Assembly (NCBI GenBank): GCA_019794795.1
Contig: JAIMFC010000002.1
Span: forward strand, 89,142 to 153,141
Direction: 5' to 3'
Length of the DNA stretch: 64,000 nucleotides
Origin: Streptococcus gallolyticus
GTDB taxonomy: Bacteria; Bacillota; Bacilli; Lactobacillales; Streptococcaceae
Shown here: in pieces, positions 5,301-14,120 of the stretch
Numbering within the stretch: the first letter of the stretch is position 1
Layout of the letters: each line of letters opens with the position of its first letter
The notes under the pieces: model-generated
Database searches by the model: none
The model's input: only the letters and a program-made list of their open reading frames with translations
Told to the model about the DNA's origin: nothing
Translations under genes and position numbers: made by a program

Positions 5301-6624
5301 CTTTCCTCTGTCTCAAAAGTACATCGATTTTTGCAACAGCTTTAATAATGTTGATGCTGATTTTTTGGAGGGCACGACAGCCGCTGGAAAGACTACGGTT
5401 GGTGTTGGTGTAAAGTTTATGCGAGCTGTCAGCAGGAGCACGAAGAAGTTCCATATCATCGCAGCTAAGACAGTCGGTGTTGCTGAAAAAAACATTATCA
5501 ATCAGGATAATGGTATTTTAGATATTCACAAATCAGCGGTCTATTGCGGGAATGGTGATAAAGATTCAAAGATTCCTCATATCAAGTTTGAAGGGAAAAT
5601 CATCTATGTCCTGGGATATGATAACAAGGAAAAATGGAAGTTGGTCCTTGGCGGCCAGTATGGCTGTGTCTATATTGATGAGGTCAACACCGCTGATATT
5701 GAATTCGTCCGTGAGCTATCCACACGTAATGATTACTTAATGGCAACGCTCAATCCGGATAATCCTGATTTACCAGTCTACAAAGAGTTTATCAACAAGT
5801 CGAGACCTTATAAAAAGTACGCAGGAGATGTGCCAGAAGAAATCATGCGAGACTTATCAGAACCGGCTAACCCTAAATGGCGTTACTGGTTTTTTACGTT
5901 TAACGACAATTTGTCGCTGACACCAGAAGCCATCCAAAAGAAAAAGGATGCTGCACCAGTTGGGACAAAGCTCTACAAAAATAAAATACTTGGTCTACGT
6001 GGCCGAGCAACAGGTATTGTATTTGTTAACTTCGATGGCAGCAAGCATGTATTGAGTAAGTCTTTTGTCAAAAATGTAGTCACATTCCAACTTTTTACAG
6101 CTGGACTTGACACGGCTTACTCAGCAAGCAGTCCGGATACGATTGCAATGATATTCCAAGGGATATCACACGACGGGAAACTATACACGCTAGATGAGGA
6201 AGTCTACAACAACGCAGAGCTTGATGTGCCGATTGCACCGTCTGATACTGTTATTAAGTTTATCAACTTCCTGGAACGCAACCGTGATGAGTGGGGGTTG
6301 GCGCGTGATGTCTTTGTTGATAGTGCGGACCAAGCGACAATCACAGAACTAAACAAATACAAGCGCCAACACGGCTGTCTGTATGTCTTTAATAATGCAT
6401 ACAAGAAGACCAAGATTATTGACCGGATAAACTTTCAAATCGGTTGGCTAGCTCAAGGTTGCTACTACGTGTTGAGTCATTGCACAAATCACATCAAGGA
6501 GCTAAATACCTACTCATGGCAAGAAGGTAAAGACGAGCCGGAAGACGCGAATGACCACACAATCAACGCGAATCAGTATGCGTGGCTACCGTACAGGAAG
6601 ATAATCGGAAGAAAGGAAAAATAA
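5290..6624 (+). CDS. terL: Phage terminase large subunit
   Basis: About 444 residues. An N-terminal packaging ATPase has the Walker A-like G-T-T-A-A-G-K-T (28-35) and a Walker B-like strand V-Y-I-D-E-V. The C-terminal nuclease domain has Asp-containing strands (A-G-L-D-T-A-Y, D-V-F-V-D-S-A-D) expected of the RNase H-like headful/cos nuclease. It is of the PBSX-type large subunit group. TTG 5290 lies 8 bases after GGGAGGTG; ATG 5284 in the same frame is closer than usual. It overlaps terS, as expected for coupled subunits of the packaging motor. Confidence 0.92.
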   Translation: MTNSFPLSQKYIDFCNSFNNVDADFLEGTTAAGKTTVGVGVKFMRAVSRSTKKFHIIAAKTVGVAEKNIINQDNGILDIHKSAVYCGNGDKDSKIPHIKFEGKIIYVLGYDNKEKWKLVLGGQYGCVYIDEVNTADIEFVRELSTRNDYLMATLNPDNPDLPVYKEFINKSRPYKKYAGDVPEEIMRDLSEPANPKWRYWFFTFNDNLSLTPEAIQKKKDAAPVGTKLYKNKILGLRGRATGIVFVNFDGSKHVLSKSFVKNVVTFQLFTAGLDTAYSASSPDTIAMIFQGISHDGKLYTLDEEVYNNAELDVPIAPSDTVIKFINFLERNRDEWGLARDVFVDSADQATITELNKYKRQHGCLYVFNNAYKKTKIIDRINFQIGWLAQGCYYVLSHCTNHIKELNTYSWQEGKDEPEDANDHTINANQYAWLPYRKIIGRKEK

Positions 6625-6625
6625 A

Positions 6626-8110
6626 GTGGGAATAATGGATATGATTAGAAAAGGTATGCGGAGCTTTCTCAAACTAGAGCAGGCACAGTCGAATGTCATC
6701 ACAATTACCGAGGCAATGACATTTGAAGATAATGCTGCCAAAAACCAAATCTGGTATCGTGGAGACTCGTACGAATTGGACCAGCTCTACAAGCAATTGC
6801 CACACAGTAACATCAATTTTTGGGGAGCGACAAGCACTCCTGGACAAGAAATCAGAAAAATTCACACAGGGATGCCAGGTCTCATCGTTGATAGGTTGGT
6901 AGATATTACTTTGCACGACATGAATGATTTGGACTTTACAGAACCGGCACAAGGGGCGCTTTGGGAAGAGATTGCCGAAGATAGCAACTTCCACGTTCAG
7001 CTTCAAGAGGCTATCAAGGATTGCCTTGTGATGGGTGACGGTGCTTTTCGAATTTCATTCGACCCCGCCTTGACCACATTACCTATTGTCGAGTGGGTAG
7101 GTGGAGATAGAATCGAAATCATCTACAACCGTGGTAGGTTGAAAGAGGTTATCTTCCGAACGCACTTCACAGAGCGCAGACAGAGCTATTTGCTCGAGGA
7201 AATCTATGGTTATGGCTCATTAACCTATAAACTCTATAGGGGCGAATCTGAGCTTGATATGAGCGCTACAGAGTATACTGCTAACCTTGTCGACGTGGCA
7301 TTTGATAAGTCTGTTATCTTGTGCTTGCCATTTAAGATTTACACTTCGACTAAAGTCAAGGGACGTGGTCAATCCATCTATGATCGTAAGACAGATGCCT
7401 TTGATAGTTTGGACGAGTCTTGGAGCCAGTGGATGGATGCTCTTCGGTCTGGACGATCACGAGAGTACATTCCGGAGAATTTACTACCTAGAGACCCCTA
7501 CACAGGCGAAATCGGTAAGGGAAATCCTTTTGATCATCGCTTTATCAAAGTCGAGACAGCAATGGGTGAGGATGCCAAGAACACCATCACATTGCAGCAA
7601 GCTAACATCCCGCACGAAAGCTACCTAAGCACATATGTGACTGCACTTGATTTAGCTTTACAAGGTATTATCAGCCCGTCAACACTTGGCATCGATGTCA
7701 AGAAGCTAGACAATGCAGAAGCTCAACGTGAGAAAGAAAAGGCAACGCTCTACACCCGCAATGCGATTGTGACGGCTTTACAAGACTACCTGCCACGATT
7801 GATTGGCATGGTATTGAATGCTGAGAGTGTGCTTAAGAAAGAACCACTACAAGAAGTCAAGGTCGACGTGCCGTTTGGGGAATATGCTAACCCTAGCTTT
7901 GAATCACAGGTTGAGACAGTGTCTAAAGCTAAAACGGGCGGTATCATGTCGGTTGAAGCTAGTGTCGAGGAATTGTATGGCGATTCAAAAGACCAGAAAT
8001 GGAAAGACGAGGAGGTTGCCAGAATCAAAGCTGAACAAGGATTGACAGAAGTTGACGTGCCATCATTGAATGAAGCTGCTGACGGCTTTGAGATTGAAAA
8101 GGGAGAATGA
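6626..8110 (+). CDS. Phage portal protein (SPP1 gp6-like)
   Basis: A 494-residue protein in the conserved place between the large terminase and the minor capsid protein. The length and the charged, helix-rich middle and C-terminal part (N-A-E-A-Q-R-E-K-E-K-A-T) fit SPP1-type portals, which form the dodecameric DNA gate of the capsid. The start is GTG 6626 preceded by AAGGAAAAATAAA, one base after the terL stop. The stop overlaps the next gene by four bases. Confidence 0.88.
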   Translation: MGIMDMIRKGMRSFLKLEQAQSNVITITEAMTFEDNAAKNQIWYRGDSYELDQLYKQLPHSNINFWGATSTPGQEIRKIHTGMPGLIVDRLVDITLHDMNDLDFTEPAQGALWEEIAEDSNFHVQLQEAIKDCLVMGDGAFRISFDPALTTLPIVEWVGGDRIEIIYNRGRLKEVIFRTHFTERRQSYLLEEIYGYGSLTYKLYRGESELDMSATEYTANLVDVAFDKSVILCLPFKIYTSTKVKGRGQSIYDRKTDAFDSLDESWSQWMDALRSGRSREYIPENLLPRDPYTGEIGKGNPFDHRFIKVETAMGEDAKNTITLQQANIPHESYLSTYVTALDLALQGIISPSTLGIDVKKLDNAEAQREKEKATLYTRNAIVTALQDYLPRLIGMVLNAESVLKKEPLQEVKVDVPFGEYANPSFESQVETVSKAKTGGIMSVEASVEELYGDSKDQKWKDEEVARIKAEQGLTEVDVPSLNEAADGFEIEKGE

Positions 8111-8340
8111 CAATGCTGAAGACGGTGACGATAGGAAAGAAGATCTATCAGCTGAGCCAGAAGGAAGCACAGGGACTGCTACAGATAGCGAGTGACAACG
8201 TCCAGTTTGGCATCTACGCTGTTGAAAAAGACAATAAGCTGGACATGCTGAATCTTAGATTACCTAGTAAAACAGCTTTAAAACGACAGGTAAGAAGTTT
8301 TAAGGCACAAGGATTTAAGGTATACTGCAATGGCTTATGA
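8107..8340 (+). CDS. Small phage protein between portal and minor capsid genes (77 aa)
   Basis: Begins with an ATGA overlap with the portal stop; GGGAGA precedes it. The 77 residues form a probably mixed alpha/beta, basic protein (K-T-A-L-K-R-Q-V-R-S-F-K) and overlap the next gene by 11 bases. Proteins of this size occur at this place in many streptococcal siphophages but without known role. I do not recognise a domain. Confidence 0.6.
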   Translation: MTMLKTVTIGKKIYQLSQKEAQGLLQIASDNVQFGIYAVEKDNKLDMLNLRLPSKTALKRQVRSFKAQGFKVYCNGL

Positions 8341-10213
8341 CGTATCAAAGGTATTTGAACGAATTGAAAACGATTTGCTTGATTCTATGGTTAGCAATCT
8401 CGGAAGGCATAAGGCTGAGGAAACTGCTGAAGGTTTTGAATGGGAACAGTGGCAGGTCGCTCAATTGAAAGAGCTTGAACGGTTCAAACGGATCAACGCT
8501 AAAAGATATGGCAAAGAGTTTGCAAATATCAACAGCAAGATTTCCACAGCTATCCAAGAAGCCTACAAGCAAGGTATGGATGATGAGGAAATGTCTATCC
8601 TGGAAGCTATCAAGAATGGCTTTGAACTATCGAGTCCAGCTGGTGGCGTTGGATTTTTTGCCATCAACGAACGAAAGCTGAATACATTACTTAATTCTGT
8701 AGAGCATGATATGCAGACTGCAGAGCACGCTGTATTACGGTATACAGATGATCAATATAGGCGCACAATCTTTGATGCTCAGGTTGCAGCTAACACAGGT
8801 GCTAAGACCTATGAGCAGGCGGTAGACATGGCTACCAAAGATTTCTTAAGCAGAGGCATTACCTGTATCCAGTATAGTAATGGAGCTATGGTCAATATCG
8901 CATCGTATGCGGATATGGCTATCCGGACAGCGACTAAAAGAGCCTATTTAATGGGAGAGGGAGTCAAACGTCAGGAATGGGGAATCCACACTGTTATCCT
9001 AAACAAGCGATCGAATGCATGTCCTTTGTGTATGCCATTTGAAGGTAAAGTCTTGATTGATGATGTCTGGTCAGGAGGCAGTACAGATGATGGACCTTAT
9101 CCATTGTTGAGCTCTGCAATGGCAGCAGGCTTGTATCATCCAAATTGTAAGGATAAACACACAACCTATTTTCCGGGCATTAGTAGCGAACCAGAAAAGA
9201 CTTTTACGCAGCAAGAAATTGAGGATGTCAAAGAACGTCAACTGTTGGAAAATAAAGTCACATATGCAAAACGACAAGAGAAGCGTTTTGAAAGGTTAGC
9301 TAACTTTAGTCTAGATAAGCAAAATGTGAAAAAGTATACATCTAGGCAGAAAGAGTGGAATAAAGTGAAAAAGGTCACTGAAAAGCAATTGAAATCCTTT
9401 GAAGCAGAAAAAGACTACAAGTTTTATCAAGAAATCCAGCTTGAAAGTGATAGTGATTACAAGAAATTTATCAATCGTCAGCAATTGCCTAGAGATACCA
9501 GTGGTATGGCTACGAAGAGGATGGCGGCAGAAACCCGACATCATATGTTCACAAATCACACCGAGGCAGAGCAGTACGCTATGTCTAACGGTGTACAGTA
9601 TGCTAACTTTAGCAAAATGAAACCTGAATGGTACAACGCTATTCTAGATAACTTAGATAAACTACCAGAAGAAGCGCGACCTGTCGTTCTTACTGATACG
9701 AAGACATTGCAGAGGTTGACTGAACGGAAACTCGGTCGTAGCGCAAAGAGTTACTATGGTGTCACTCAATACATGTCGGGTGAACTTCGTAAAATAGATG
9801 GCGAATTGGTTCAGTTCCGTGATGGTTCTTGGATTGGTTTTAACTCGGTGTCGTTCAAAACGCTTGATGCTATGGAAAAAGCAAAGGCTTCTGCAGAAAA
9901 AGTCTATTTTGAGAAAACAGGCAAAAAATGGTCTCTGTTAAAAACAGCAGAAGAAACTATTGCTCACGAGTTTGGACATTTGCTGGATAATCACAAAAAT
10001 GTTAGCGATAATTGGGAGTGGAAAAACATAGCTAAACAGTGGTACGAAGAGAGTAATTACGACCACTTGAAGTCGCCTGGCGAAGCGTGGGCTGATGCAG
10101 TCGGTCTTAAATGGAACAAGAAGGATGTGCCGAGGTATGTAGAAGAATACATGAAAAAATACGCAACAGACAACTTTAACAACAAATCGTTGTTTGAGAC
10201 GACAAATTCATAG
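8330..10213 (+). CDS. Minor capsid (MuF-type) protein with C-terminal zincin-like metallopeptidase domain
   Basis: A 627-residue protein. Roughly the first 300 residues match phage minor capsid protein 2/MuF proteins, including the A-C-P-L-C motif and Y-H-P-N-C-K-D metal-binding-like end (about 225-275). A charged linker follows. The C-terminal part carries H-E-F-G-H at 546-550 and, about 40 residues on, G-E-A-W-A-D-A-V, which could supply the third zinc ligand. This is the layout of MuF polymorphic toxins, in which a virion protein carries a variable toxin domain into the host; a head-maturation protease is the alternative. An intrinsic terminator follows at once. Confidence 0.8.
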   Translation: MAYDVSKVFERIENDLLDSMVSNLGRHKAEETAEGFEWEQWQVAQLKELERFKRINAKRYGKEFANINSKISTAIQEAYKQGMDDEEMSILEAIKNGFELSSPAGGVGFFAINERKLNTLLNSVEHDMQTAEHAVLRYTDDQYRRTIFDAQVAANTGAKTYEQAVDMATKDFLSRGITCIQYSNGAMVNIASYADMAIRTATKRAYLMGEGVKRQEWGIHTVILNKRSNACPLCMPFEGKVLIDDVWSGGSTDDGPYPLLSSAMAAGLYHPNCKDKHTTYFPGISSEPEKTFTQQEIEDVKERQLLENKVTYAKRQEKRFERLANFSLDKQNVKKYTSRQKEWNKVKKVTEKQLKSFEAEKDYKFYQEIQLESDSDYKKFINRQQLPRDTSGMATKRMAAETRHHMFTNHTEAEQYAMSNGVQYANFSKMKPEWYNAILDNLDKLPEEARPVVLTDTKTLQRLTERKLGRSAKSYYGVTQYMSGELRKIDGELVQFRDGSWIGFNSVSFKTLDAMEKAKASAEKVYFEKTGKKWSLLKTAEETIAHEFGHLLDNHKNVSDNWEWKNIAKQWYEESNYDHLKSPGEAWADAVGLKWNKKDVPRYVEEYMKKYATDNFNNKSLFETTNS

Positions 10214-10241
10214 CACCTAGAACAATCTAAGTGCTTTTTTT
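10212..10241 (+). terminator. Intrinsic terminator after the MuF-metallopeptidase gene
   Basis: AGCAC-C-TAGA (10212-10221) pairs with TCTA-A-GTGCT (10226-10235) with one mismatch, followed by seven T residues in the run from 10235 to 10241. Unusual inside a phage head operon. Confidence 0.75.
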
Positions 10242-10266
10242 GTACCCAAAAATAGGAGGAGGGAAT

Positions 10267-10527
10267 ATGAAATATCGCAAGAAGCCAGTTGTGATTGAAG
10301 CAATTCAATTTTTTGATAATCCAGAAACGCTAGCTAATCTTTCCGAGTTGGGTTTAGATCCTGTTGATATTGATTACGAAATCCCATCAATGCCTGTACT
10401 TAAAATTCCCACTCTAGAAGGGATAATGACGGCGATCGAGGGTGATTATATCATCAAAGGTATCCAAGGTGAATTTTATCCTTGTAAGCCGGATATTTTT
10501 GTTGAAACTTATGAAATCGTAGATTAG
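10267..10527 (+). CDS. Small conserved phage protein (86 aa)
   Basis: Starts at ATG 10267 after AGGAGGGAAT. The sequence (M-K-Y-R-K-K-P-V-V-I-E-A start; G-D-Y-I-I-K-G-I-Q-G-E-F-Y-P-C-K-P-D near the end) is a widespread small phage/prophage protein that I recognise as a pattern but which has no known function. It sits between two intrinsic terminators with the next gene. Because it follows a putative toxin-carrying minor capsid gene, an immunity role could be proposed, but the family occurs in many contexts. Confidence 0.6.
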   Translation: MKYRKKPVVIEAIQFFDNPETLANLSELGLDPVDIDYEIPSMPVLKIPTLEGIMTAIEGDYIIKGIQGEFYPCKPDIFVETYEIVD

Positions 10528-10538
10528 GAGGAATCAAA

Positions 10539-10751
10539 ATGAAACCACATCAAGAACGATTTGTAAATGAATATCGCGAACTAAAAGAAAAACGCGATAA
10601 ATTACATGCTATGAATGTAAAGTACGAAGCAGGAAAACTAGATTTTTCGCCAGATTGTCCACTTGAATTGTTGCAAAGACAAGAACATGTCATGAATCAA
10701 TATCTAGCTATTTTGGAAGTTAGAGCATTAGTTGAAAATGTAACTCTTTAA
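10539..10751 (+). CDS. Small coiled-coil phage protein (70 aa)
   Basis: An 11-base gap and AGGAGGAATC separate it from the upstream gene. The protein is almost wholly helical: H-Q-E-R-F-V-N-E-Y-R-E-L-K-E-K-R-D-K-L, a short turn with two acidic/proline residues, then a second helix. This resembles small phage proteins of the crAss001_48-related type, which have no assigned role. A strong terminator follows at 10756. Confidence 0.55.
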   Translation: MKPHQERFVNEYRELKEKRDKLHAMNVKYEAGKLDFSPDCPLELLQRQEHVMNQYLAILEVRALVENVTL

Positions 10752-10755
10752 TTCT

Positions 10756-10787
10756 AACCGTATGGAATACCATGCGGTTTTCTTTTT
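10756..10787 (+). terminator. Intrinsic terminator before the scaffold gene
   Basis: AACCGTATGG (10756-10765) pairs with CCATGCGGTT (10770-10779), one T-G pair, loop AATA, then a T-rich tail TTCTTTTT. With the terminator at 10212-10241 it isolates the two small genes between them. Confidence 0.8.
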
Positions 10788-10872
10788 GCCCGAAGGCGCT
10801 AAAAACTACGTGGAGACACCAGCGACAATAACTGAAATAGGGAGACACCCTTAAAACTGAAAGGAGAACGCT

Positions 10873-11457
10873 ATGTTCAAACACAAACTATTTTTTCATG
10901 ATGCAGACACTGGAACTGGTTCTGCAGGTGGACAAGACACGTCAGGTCAAGCTCAACCCGCTAGCAGTCCTGAGATTGACTATGACAAAATCGCTAGCAT
11001 TGTCGAAGGCAAGCAAAAGGTTGCTGAAGACACCGTGCTAAAAAATTACTTTAAGCAGCAAGGATTGAGCGGTGAAGAAATGGCTCAAGCTATCACTGCT
11101 TTTAAGTTGCAGAAAGCTGATGCAACACCAGATGTCACATCACTACAACAGCAGTTAACGCAGGCACAAGCAAGTGCATTGCAAGCCAACTTAGAGCGCA
11201 GTCTACAATTGGCTGCAATCGAGGAAGGTTTGCCTGTTGCTGTACTACCATATGTGATGAAATTGGCTGATACATCAACTCTCACGCTTGAATCGAAACC
11301 GGAAGATTTTAAAGCTATTGTTGCTAAAGTTTTGGAAGACGTTCCGGTACTTAAGCCAAACGAAGAAGAATCGACTGGATTTCAGCAAATCGGGTCTACC
11401 GGTAAAGCACAACAAACTAACCAAACTGATGCTATTGCTGCAGCGTTTGGTCTTTAA
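10873..11457 (+). CDS. Phage scaffolding protein (DUF4355-like)
   Basis: A 194-residue, acidic, Gln- and Ala-rich protein located directly before the major capsid gene. The N-terminal 45 residues are low complexity (Gly/Ser/Gln). A central helix (S-L-Q-Q-Q-L-T-Q-A-Q-A-S-A-L) is typical of scaffold proteins that guide procapsid assembly and then leave. The C-terminus ends A-I-A-A-A-F-G-L, a form often seen in this family. AAAGGAGAACGCT precedes the start. Confidence 0.8.
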   Translation: MFKHKLFFHDADTGTGSAGGQDTSGQAQPASSPEIDYDKIASIVEGKQKVAEDTVLKNYFKQQGLSGEEMAQAITAFKLQKADATPDVTSLQQQLTQAQASALQANLERSLQLAAIEEGLPVAVLPYVMKLADTSTLTLESKPEDFKAIVAKVLEDVPVLKPNEEESTGFQQIGSTGKAQQTNQTDAIAAAFGL

Positions 11458-11476
11458 GAAAAAGGAGAATTAAATT

Positions 11477-12376
11477 ATGGCAGTTTATAACTACGCAGAA
11501 CAATTCGAGCAAGCTTTGCACCAAAAATATACCAAAGAGCTTGCATCTGTAGATTTGTTTAACTCAAACCCACAAGTTAAATTTATCAACGCTCAAACAA
11601 TCAAGTTACCAAACATCACAGTATCTGGTTATAAAGACCACAACCGTCAAATAGCTGGTTTCAATGCAGGTACAATCTCAAATGATTGGGAACCGAAAAA
11701 ACTCGAGCATGACCGTGATATCGAGTTTGCTATTGATCCAATGGATGTTGATGAAACTAACCTTGTAGTTTCTATTGCGAATGTTCAAAATACATTGGAA
11801 ACTGAACAAGGTATCCCTGAAAAAGATTGCTACGTGTTCTCAAAACTCTACACAGAAGCAGGTAAGTATACCGCTAACGGCGCTACAATCGACACTACAG
11901 TATTGAGCGCAGAAAACATCATGCAAAAATTTGACGATGCCATGGAAAAAATGGATGAAGCAGGCGTGCCAACTGAAGGACGTATTTTGTACGTTACTCC
12001 AGCTGTAAACAAACTCTTTAAACAAGCAAAAGAAATCCAACGTGTGTTAGGAGTAACTGGTGCAAACGGTGATGTTAAACGCTCTATCTATAGTCTTGAT
12101 GACGTGAAAATCAAACAAGTTCAATCAGCTCGCATGAAATCACAATACAACTATACAAATGGTTGTGTGGCAACGGGAGAAGCTAAACAAATGAACTTCA
12201 TCTTGATTCACCCATCTTGCGAAGTTGCTCGTGAAAAATATTCTTACATCAAAGTATTTACACCAGGGCACGACTCACGTACAGCTGACAAATACTTGCT
12301 TCAATCTCGCTTCTACATGGATGCGTTCTTGATCAAGAACAAGGCTGCTGGTATCTTTATTAACGCGACAGCGTAA
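11477..12376 (+). CDS. Major capsid protein
   Basis: A 299-residue protein following the scaffold gene with a strong ribosome binding site (AAAGGAG). Position, length and sequence style (N-terminal Q-F-E-Q-A-L-H-Q-K-Y; V-S-G-Y-K-D-H-N-R) fit HK97-fold major capsid proteins of streptococcal siphophages of the group with Minor_capsid_1/2/3 proteins. It forms the icosahedral shell. No sign of an N-terminal delta domain cleavage; the separate scaffold gene takes that role. Confidence 0.85.
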   Translation: MAVYNYAEQFEQALHQKYTKELASVDLFNSNPQVKFINAQTIKLPNITVSGYKDHNRQIAGFNAGTISNDWEPKKLEHDRDIEFAIDPMDVDETNLVVSIANVQNTLETEQGIPEKDCYVFSKLYTEAGKYTANGATIDTTVLSAENIMQKFDDAMEKMDEAGVPTEGRILYVTPAVNKLFKQAKEIQRVLGVTGANGDVKRSIYSLDDVKIKQVQSARMKSQYNYTNGCVATGEAKQMNFILIHPSCEVAREKYSYIKVFTPGHDSRTADKYLLQSRFYMDAFLIKNKAAGIFINATA

Positions 12377-12394
12377 GAAAGGAAGGTGTAACAT

Positions 12395-12610
12395 ATGGCA
12401 TTAAAAGCAATTAAAGGCGCTCGTGTCTATGACATTGACGAGTCAGCGGTTAATGATTTTGTTGGCCGTGGCTTTGAAGTCTACGAAGACGGCAAGTTAA
12501 AATATGGCGAATCTATTGACAAAGTATCAAAAGAGGAGCACGAGAAAGTTTTGGCTGACTTGAAAAAAGCTAAGGCTGAAATCAAGAAGCTGAAAGAAGC
12601 TAAGGAGTAA
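12395..12610 (+). CDS. Small head-region phage protein (71 aa)
   Basis: Lies 18 bases after the capsid stop with GGAAGGTG upstream. The first 40 residues form a compact, probably beta-rich part (A-R-V-Y-D-I-D-E, then F-V-G-R-G-F-E-V-Y), the rest is a highly charged helix (E-E-H-E-K-V-L-A-D-L-K-K-A-K). Similar small proteins follow the major capsid gene in many streptococcal phages; a head-decoration or connector role is possible but unproven. Confidence 0.6.
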   Translation: MALKAIKGARVYDIDESAVNDFVGRGFEVYEDGKLKYGESIDKVSKEEHEKVLADLKKAKAEIKKLKEAKE

Positions 12611-12615
12611 CAGTC

Positions 12616-12990
12616 ATGTATGCTAGTCCAGATTATTACAAAAAGACGTTTGTTGGTGTGATTTCTGCCGATGCAGATGATTTGGATAGCAAACTTGAAT
12701 CGGCTTCTGACAAGATTGATATGCTTACGTTCAATCGTATCCGTGGGATTGGATTTGATAATCTGACAACATTTCAACAGGAGGTCATCCAAAAGGTTTG
12801 TTGTCAGATTGTTGACTTTGAGGAAGTGAATGCTGATTTGATTGCGACTGCAGTATCGAGCTACAGCATTAACGGAGTATCAATGCAATTTGGCTCAAAT
12901 TGGAACGTGGTCACAGAACAAGGCATTGCTATCTATCGTAAAACCTATGAACTATTGAAGCAAACAGGGTTGACGAGGAGGATTATTTGA
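12616..12990 (+). CDS. Phage head-tail connector protein (gp6-like)
   Basis: A 124-residue helical protein in the connector position after the capsid. The pattern of short helices with D-D-L-D-S-K-L-E-S-A-S-D-K-I near the N-terminus resembles DNA-packaging/head-tail adaptor proteins of the gp6/gp15 type, which dock under the portal. The stop overlaps the following gene (TGATG). Confidence 0.7.
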   Translation: MYASPDYYKKTFVGVISADADDLDSKLESASDKIDMLTFNRIRGIGFDNLTTFQQEVIQKVCCQIVDFEEVNADLIATAVSSYSINGVSMQFGSNWNVVTEQGIAIYRKTYELLKQTGLTRRII

Positions 12991-13328
12991 TGAAATTTCC
13001 ACAACTTGTCCTACCTCAATTTTGTCAGACGCCAATCACAGTCACAGTGAACCAGGAAGGAATCTCTAAAGACGGTGAGCCGTTAGAGGCATTTAGCGAA
13101 AACCTAAAATGCAATTATCAGGACGGTGTCAAAACAGTCCTAACCGAGCAGAAGAAGCTGGTCCAAATCACAGGTGCAGCTTATTTTGTTGGTGATATTG
13201 CACCAGAGCTTGCCACCCTCAGCGGAGGATTTGTGGAAATCTTTGGAGTCAAGCGTAGGATTGCTTCCAGTCGAAAGGGTCGGAATCCTGACGGCACTGT
13301 CAACTACACGAAGTTAGAATTGGAGTGA
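12990..13328 (+). CDS. Putative minor capsid protein 1 / head closure protein
   Basis: A 112-residue, mainly beta protein with the position and style of the Minor_capsid_1 family (P-Q-L-V-L-P-Q-F-C at the start; F-G-V-K-R-R-I-A-S-S towards the end). Members form the head closure ring. ATG 12990 overlaps the preceding stop in the sequence TGATG, with GAGGAGG upstream. Confidence 0.75.
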   Translation: MKFPQLVLPQFCQTPITVTVNQEGISKDGEPLEAFSENLKCNYQDGVKTVLTEQKKLVQITGAAYFVGDIAPELATLSGGFVEIFGVKRRIASSRKGRNPDGTVNYTKLELE

Positions 13329-13332
13329 TGGT

Positions 13333-13713
13333 ATGTTTGCGAAGTCTACTGTAAAGCTAGATTTTGGCACTATCCACAAACTGGAAAGGGCTCAGATTAT
13401 AGCACTGGAACAAACTGCTGAATACCTGCATACAGAAGTTGTGCAGGCGCAGGTCGTGCCTTTTGATAAAGGTGTGTTGCAAGGCGATGCACTGGCTCCT
13501 GATTACTCGCGTTCATCTCAAGGTGTAGTAAGCCTGGTACATTCCACACCTTACGCAAGACGGTTGTACTTTCATCCGGAATATAACTTTCAGAAGAAAG
13601 AAAATCCTCATGCAAAAGGTAAGTGGTTTGAGGAATGGGCCGATGGTGGCAAAAAGTCACACAAGATAAAACAAGCCTACGGGCAACTCTACAAACGAAT
13701 CACGGGGGTTTAA
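13333..13713 (+). CDS. Minor capsid protein 2 family (neck/tail joining)
   Basis: A 126-residue protein with the Minor_capsid_2 signature: an N-terminal helix followed by F-D-K-G-V-L-Q-G-D-A, then T-P-Y-A-R-R-L-Y-F-H-P and the K-W-F-E-E-W end. These residues are typical of HK97 gp10-like neck proteins. GTGATGGT lies upstream of ATG 13333. It is followed after two bases by the next neck gene. Confidence 0.8.
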   Translation: MFAKSTVKLDFGTIHKLERAQIIALEQTAEYLHTEVVQAQVVPFDKGVLQGDALAPDYSRSSQGVVSLVHSTPYARRLYFHPEYNFQKKENPHAKGKWFEEWADGGKKSHKIKQAYGQLYKRITGV

Positions 13714-13715
13714 GC

Positions 13716-14120
13716 ATGATCACACTAGCTGAAGTCCGTGACTGGATTAAAACATTTAATGCAGCTAACAACTACTACATTGGTAAGCTCGATAACAAGC
13801 AAGAAAACAGTATTGGTATTTATCAACGAAAGACAATCGATGGTCCTCGAGTAGCAATCGGAGGCAGAACGCTAGCAAGCTACGAAGTTAAATCAATCAG
13901 CATCTTAATCCATTGGAACAAGAATGCGAATGAGACAGAGAAGCGTGCTCAGTACCTCTATAACCGTATATTTGAGGCTGAGTTGGTTGTTATTGGTGAA
14001 ACACCTATCAAGATGATTACCTTGTTACAGAACGAGCCTGTGGATGTAGGAACAGACGATAATAACGTGTATGAGCGTGTTATCGAGCTTGATTTATATT
14101 ACGAAAGAGAGGGTAACTAA
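13716..14120 (+). CDS. Minor capsid protein 3 family / tail terminator
   Basis: A 134-residue protein in the tail-terminator place. Sequence pattern (Y-Y-I-G-K-L-D-N-K-Q-E-N-S-I-G-I-Y; Y-E-V-K-S-I-S-I-L-I-H-W) matches the Minor_capsid_3 type, which caps the tail tube at the neck. I used ATG 13716, with GGGGGT upstream, since the longer in-frame extension runs over the previous gene. The stop overlaps the next ATG (TAATGA). Confidence 0.75.
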   Translation: MITLAEVRDWIKTFNAANNYYIGKLDNKQENSIGIYQRKTIDGPRVAIGGRTLASYEVKSISILIHWNKNANETEKRAQYLYNRIFEAELVVIGETPIKMITLLQNEPVDVGTDDNNVYERVIELDLYYEREGN

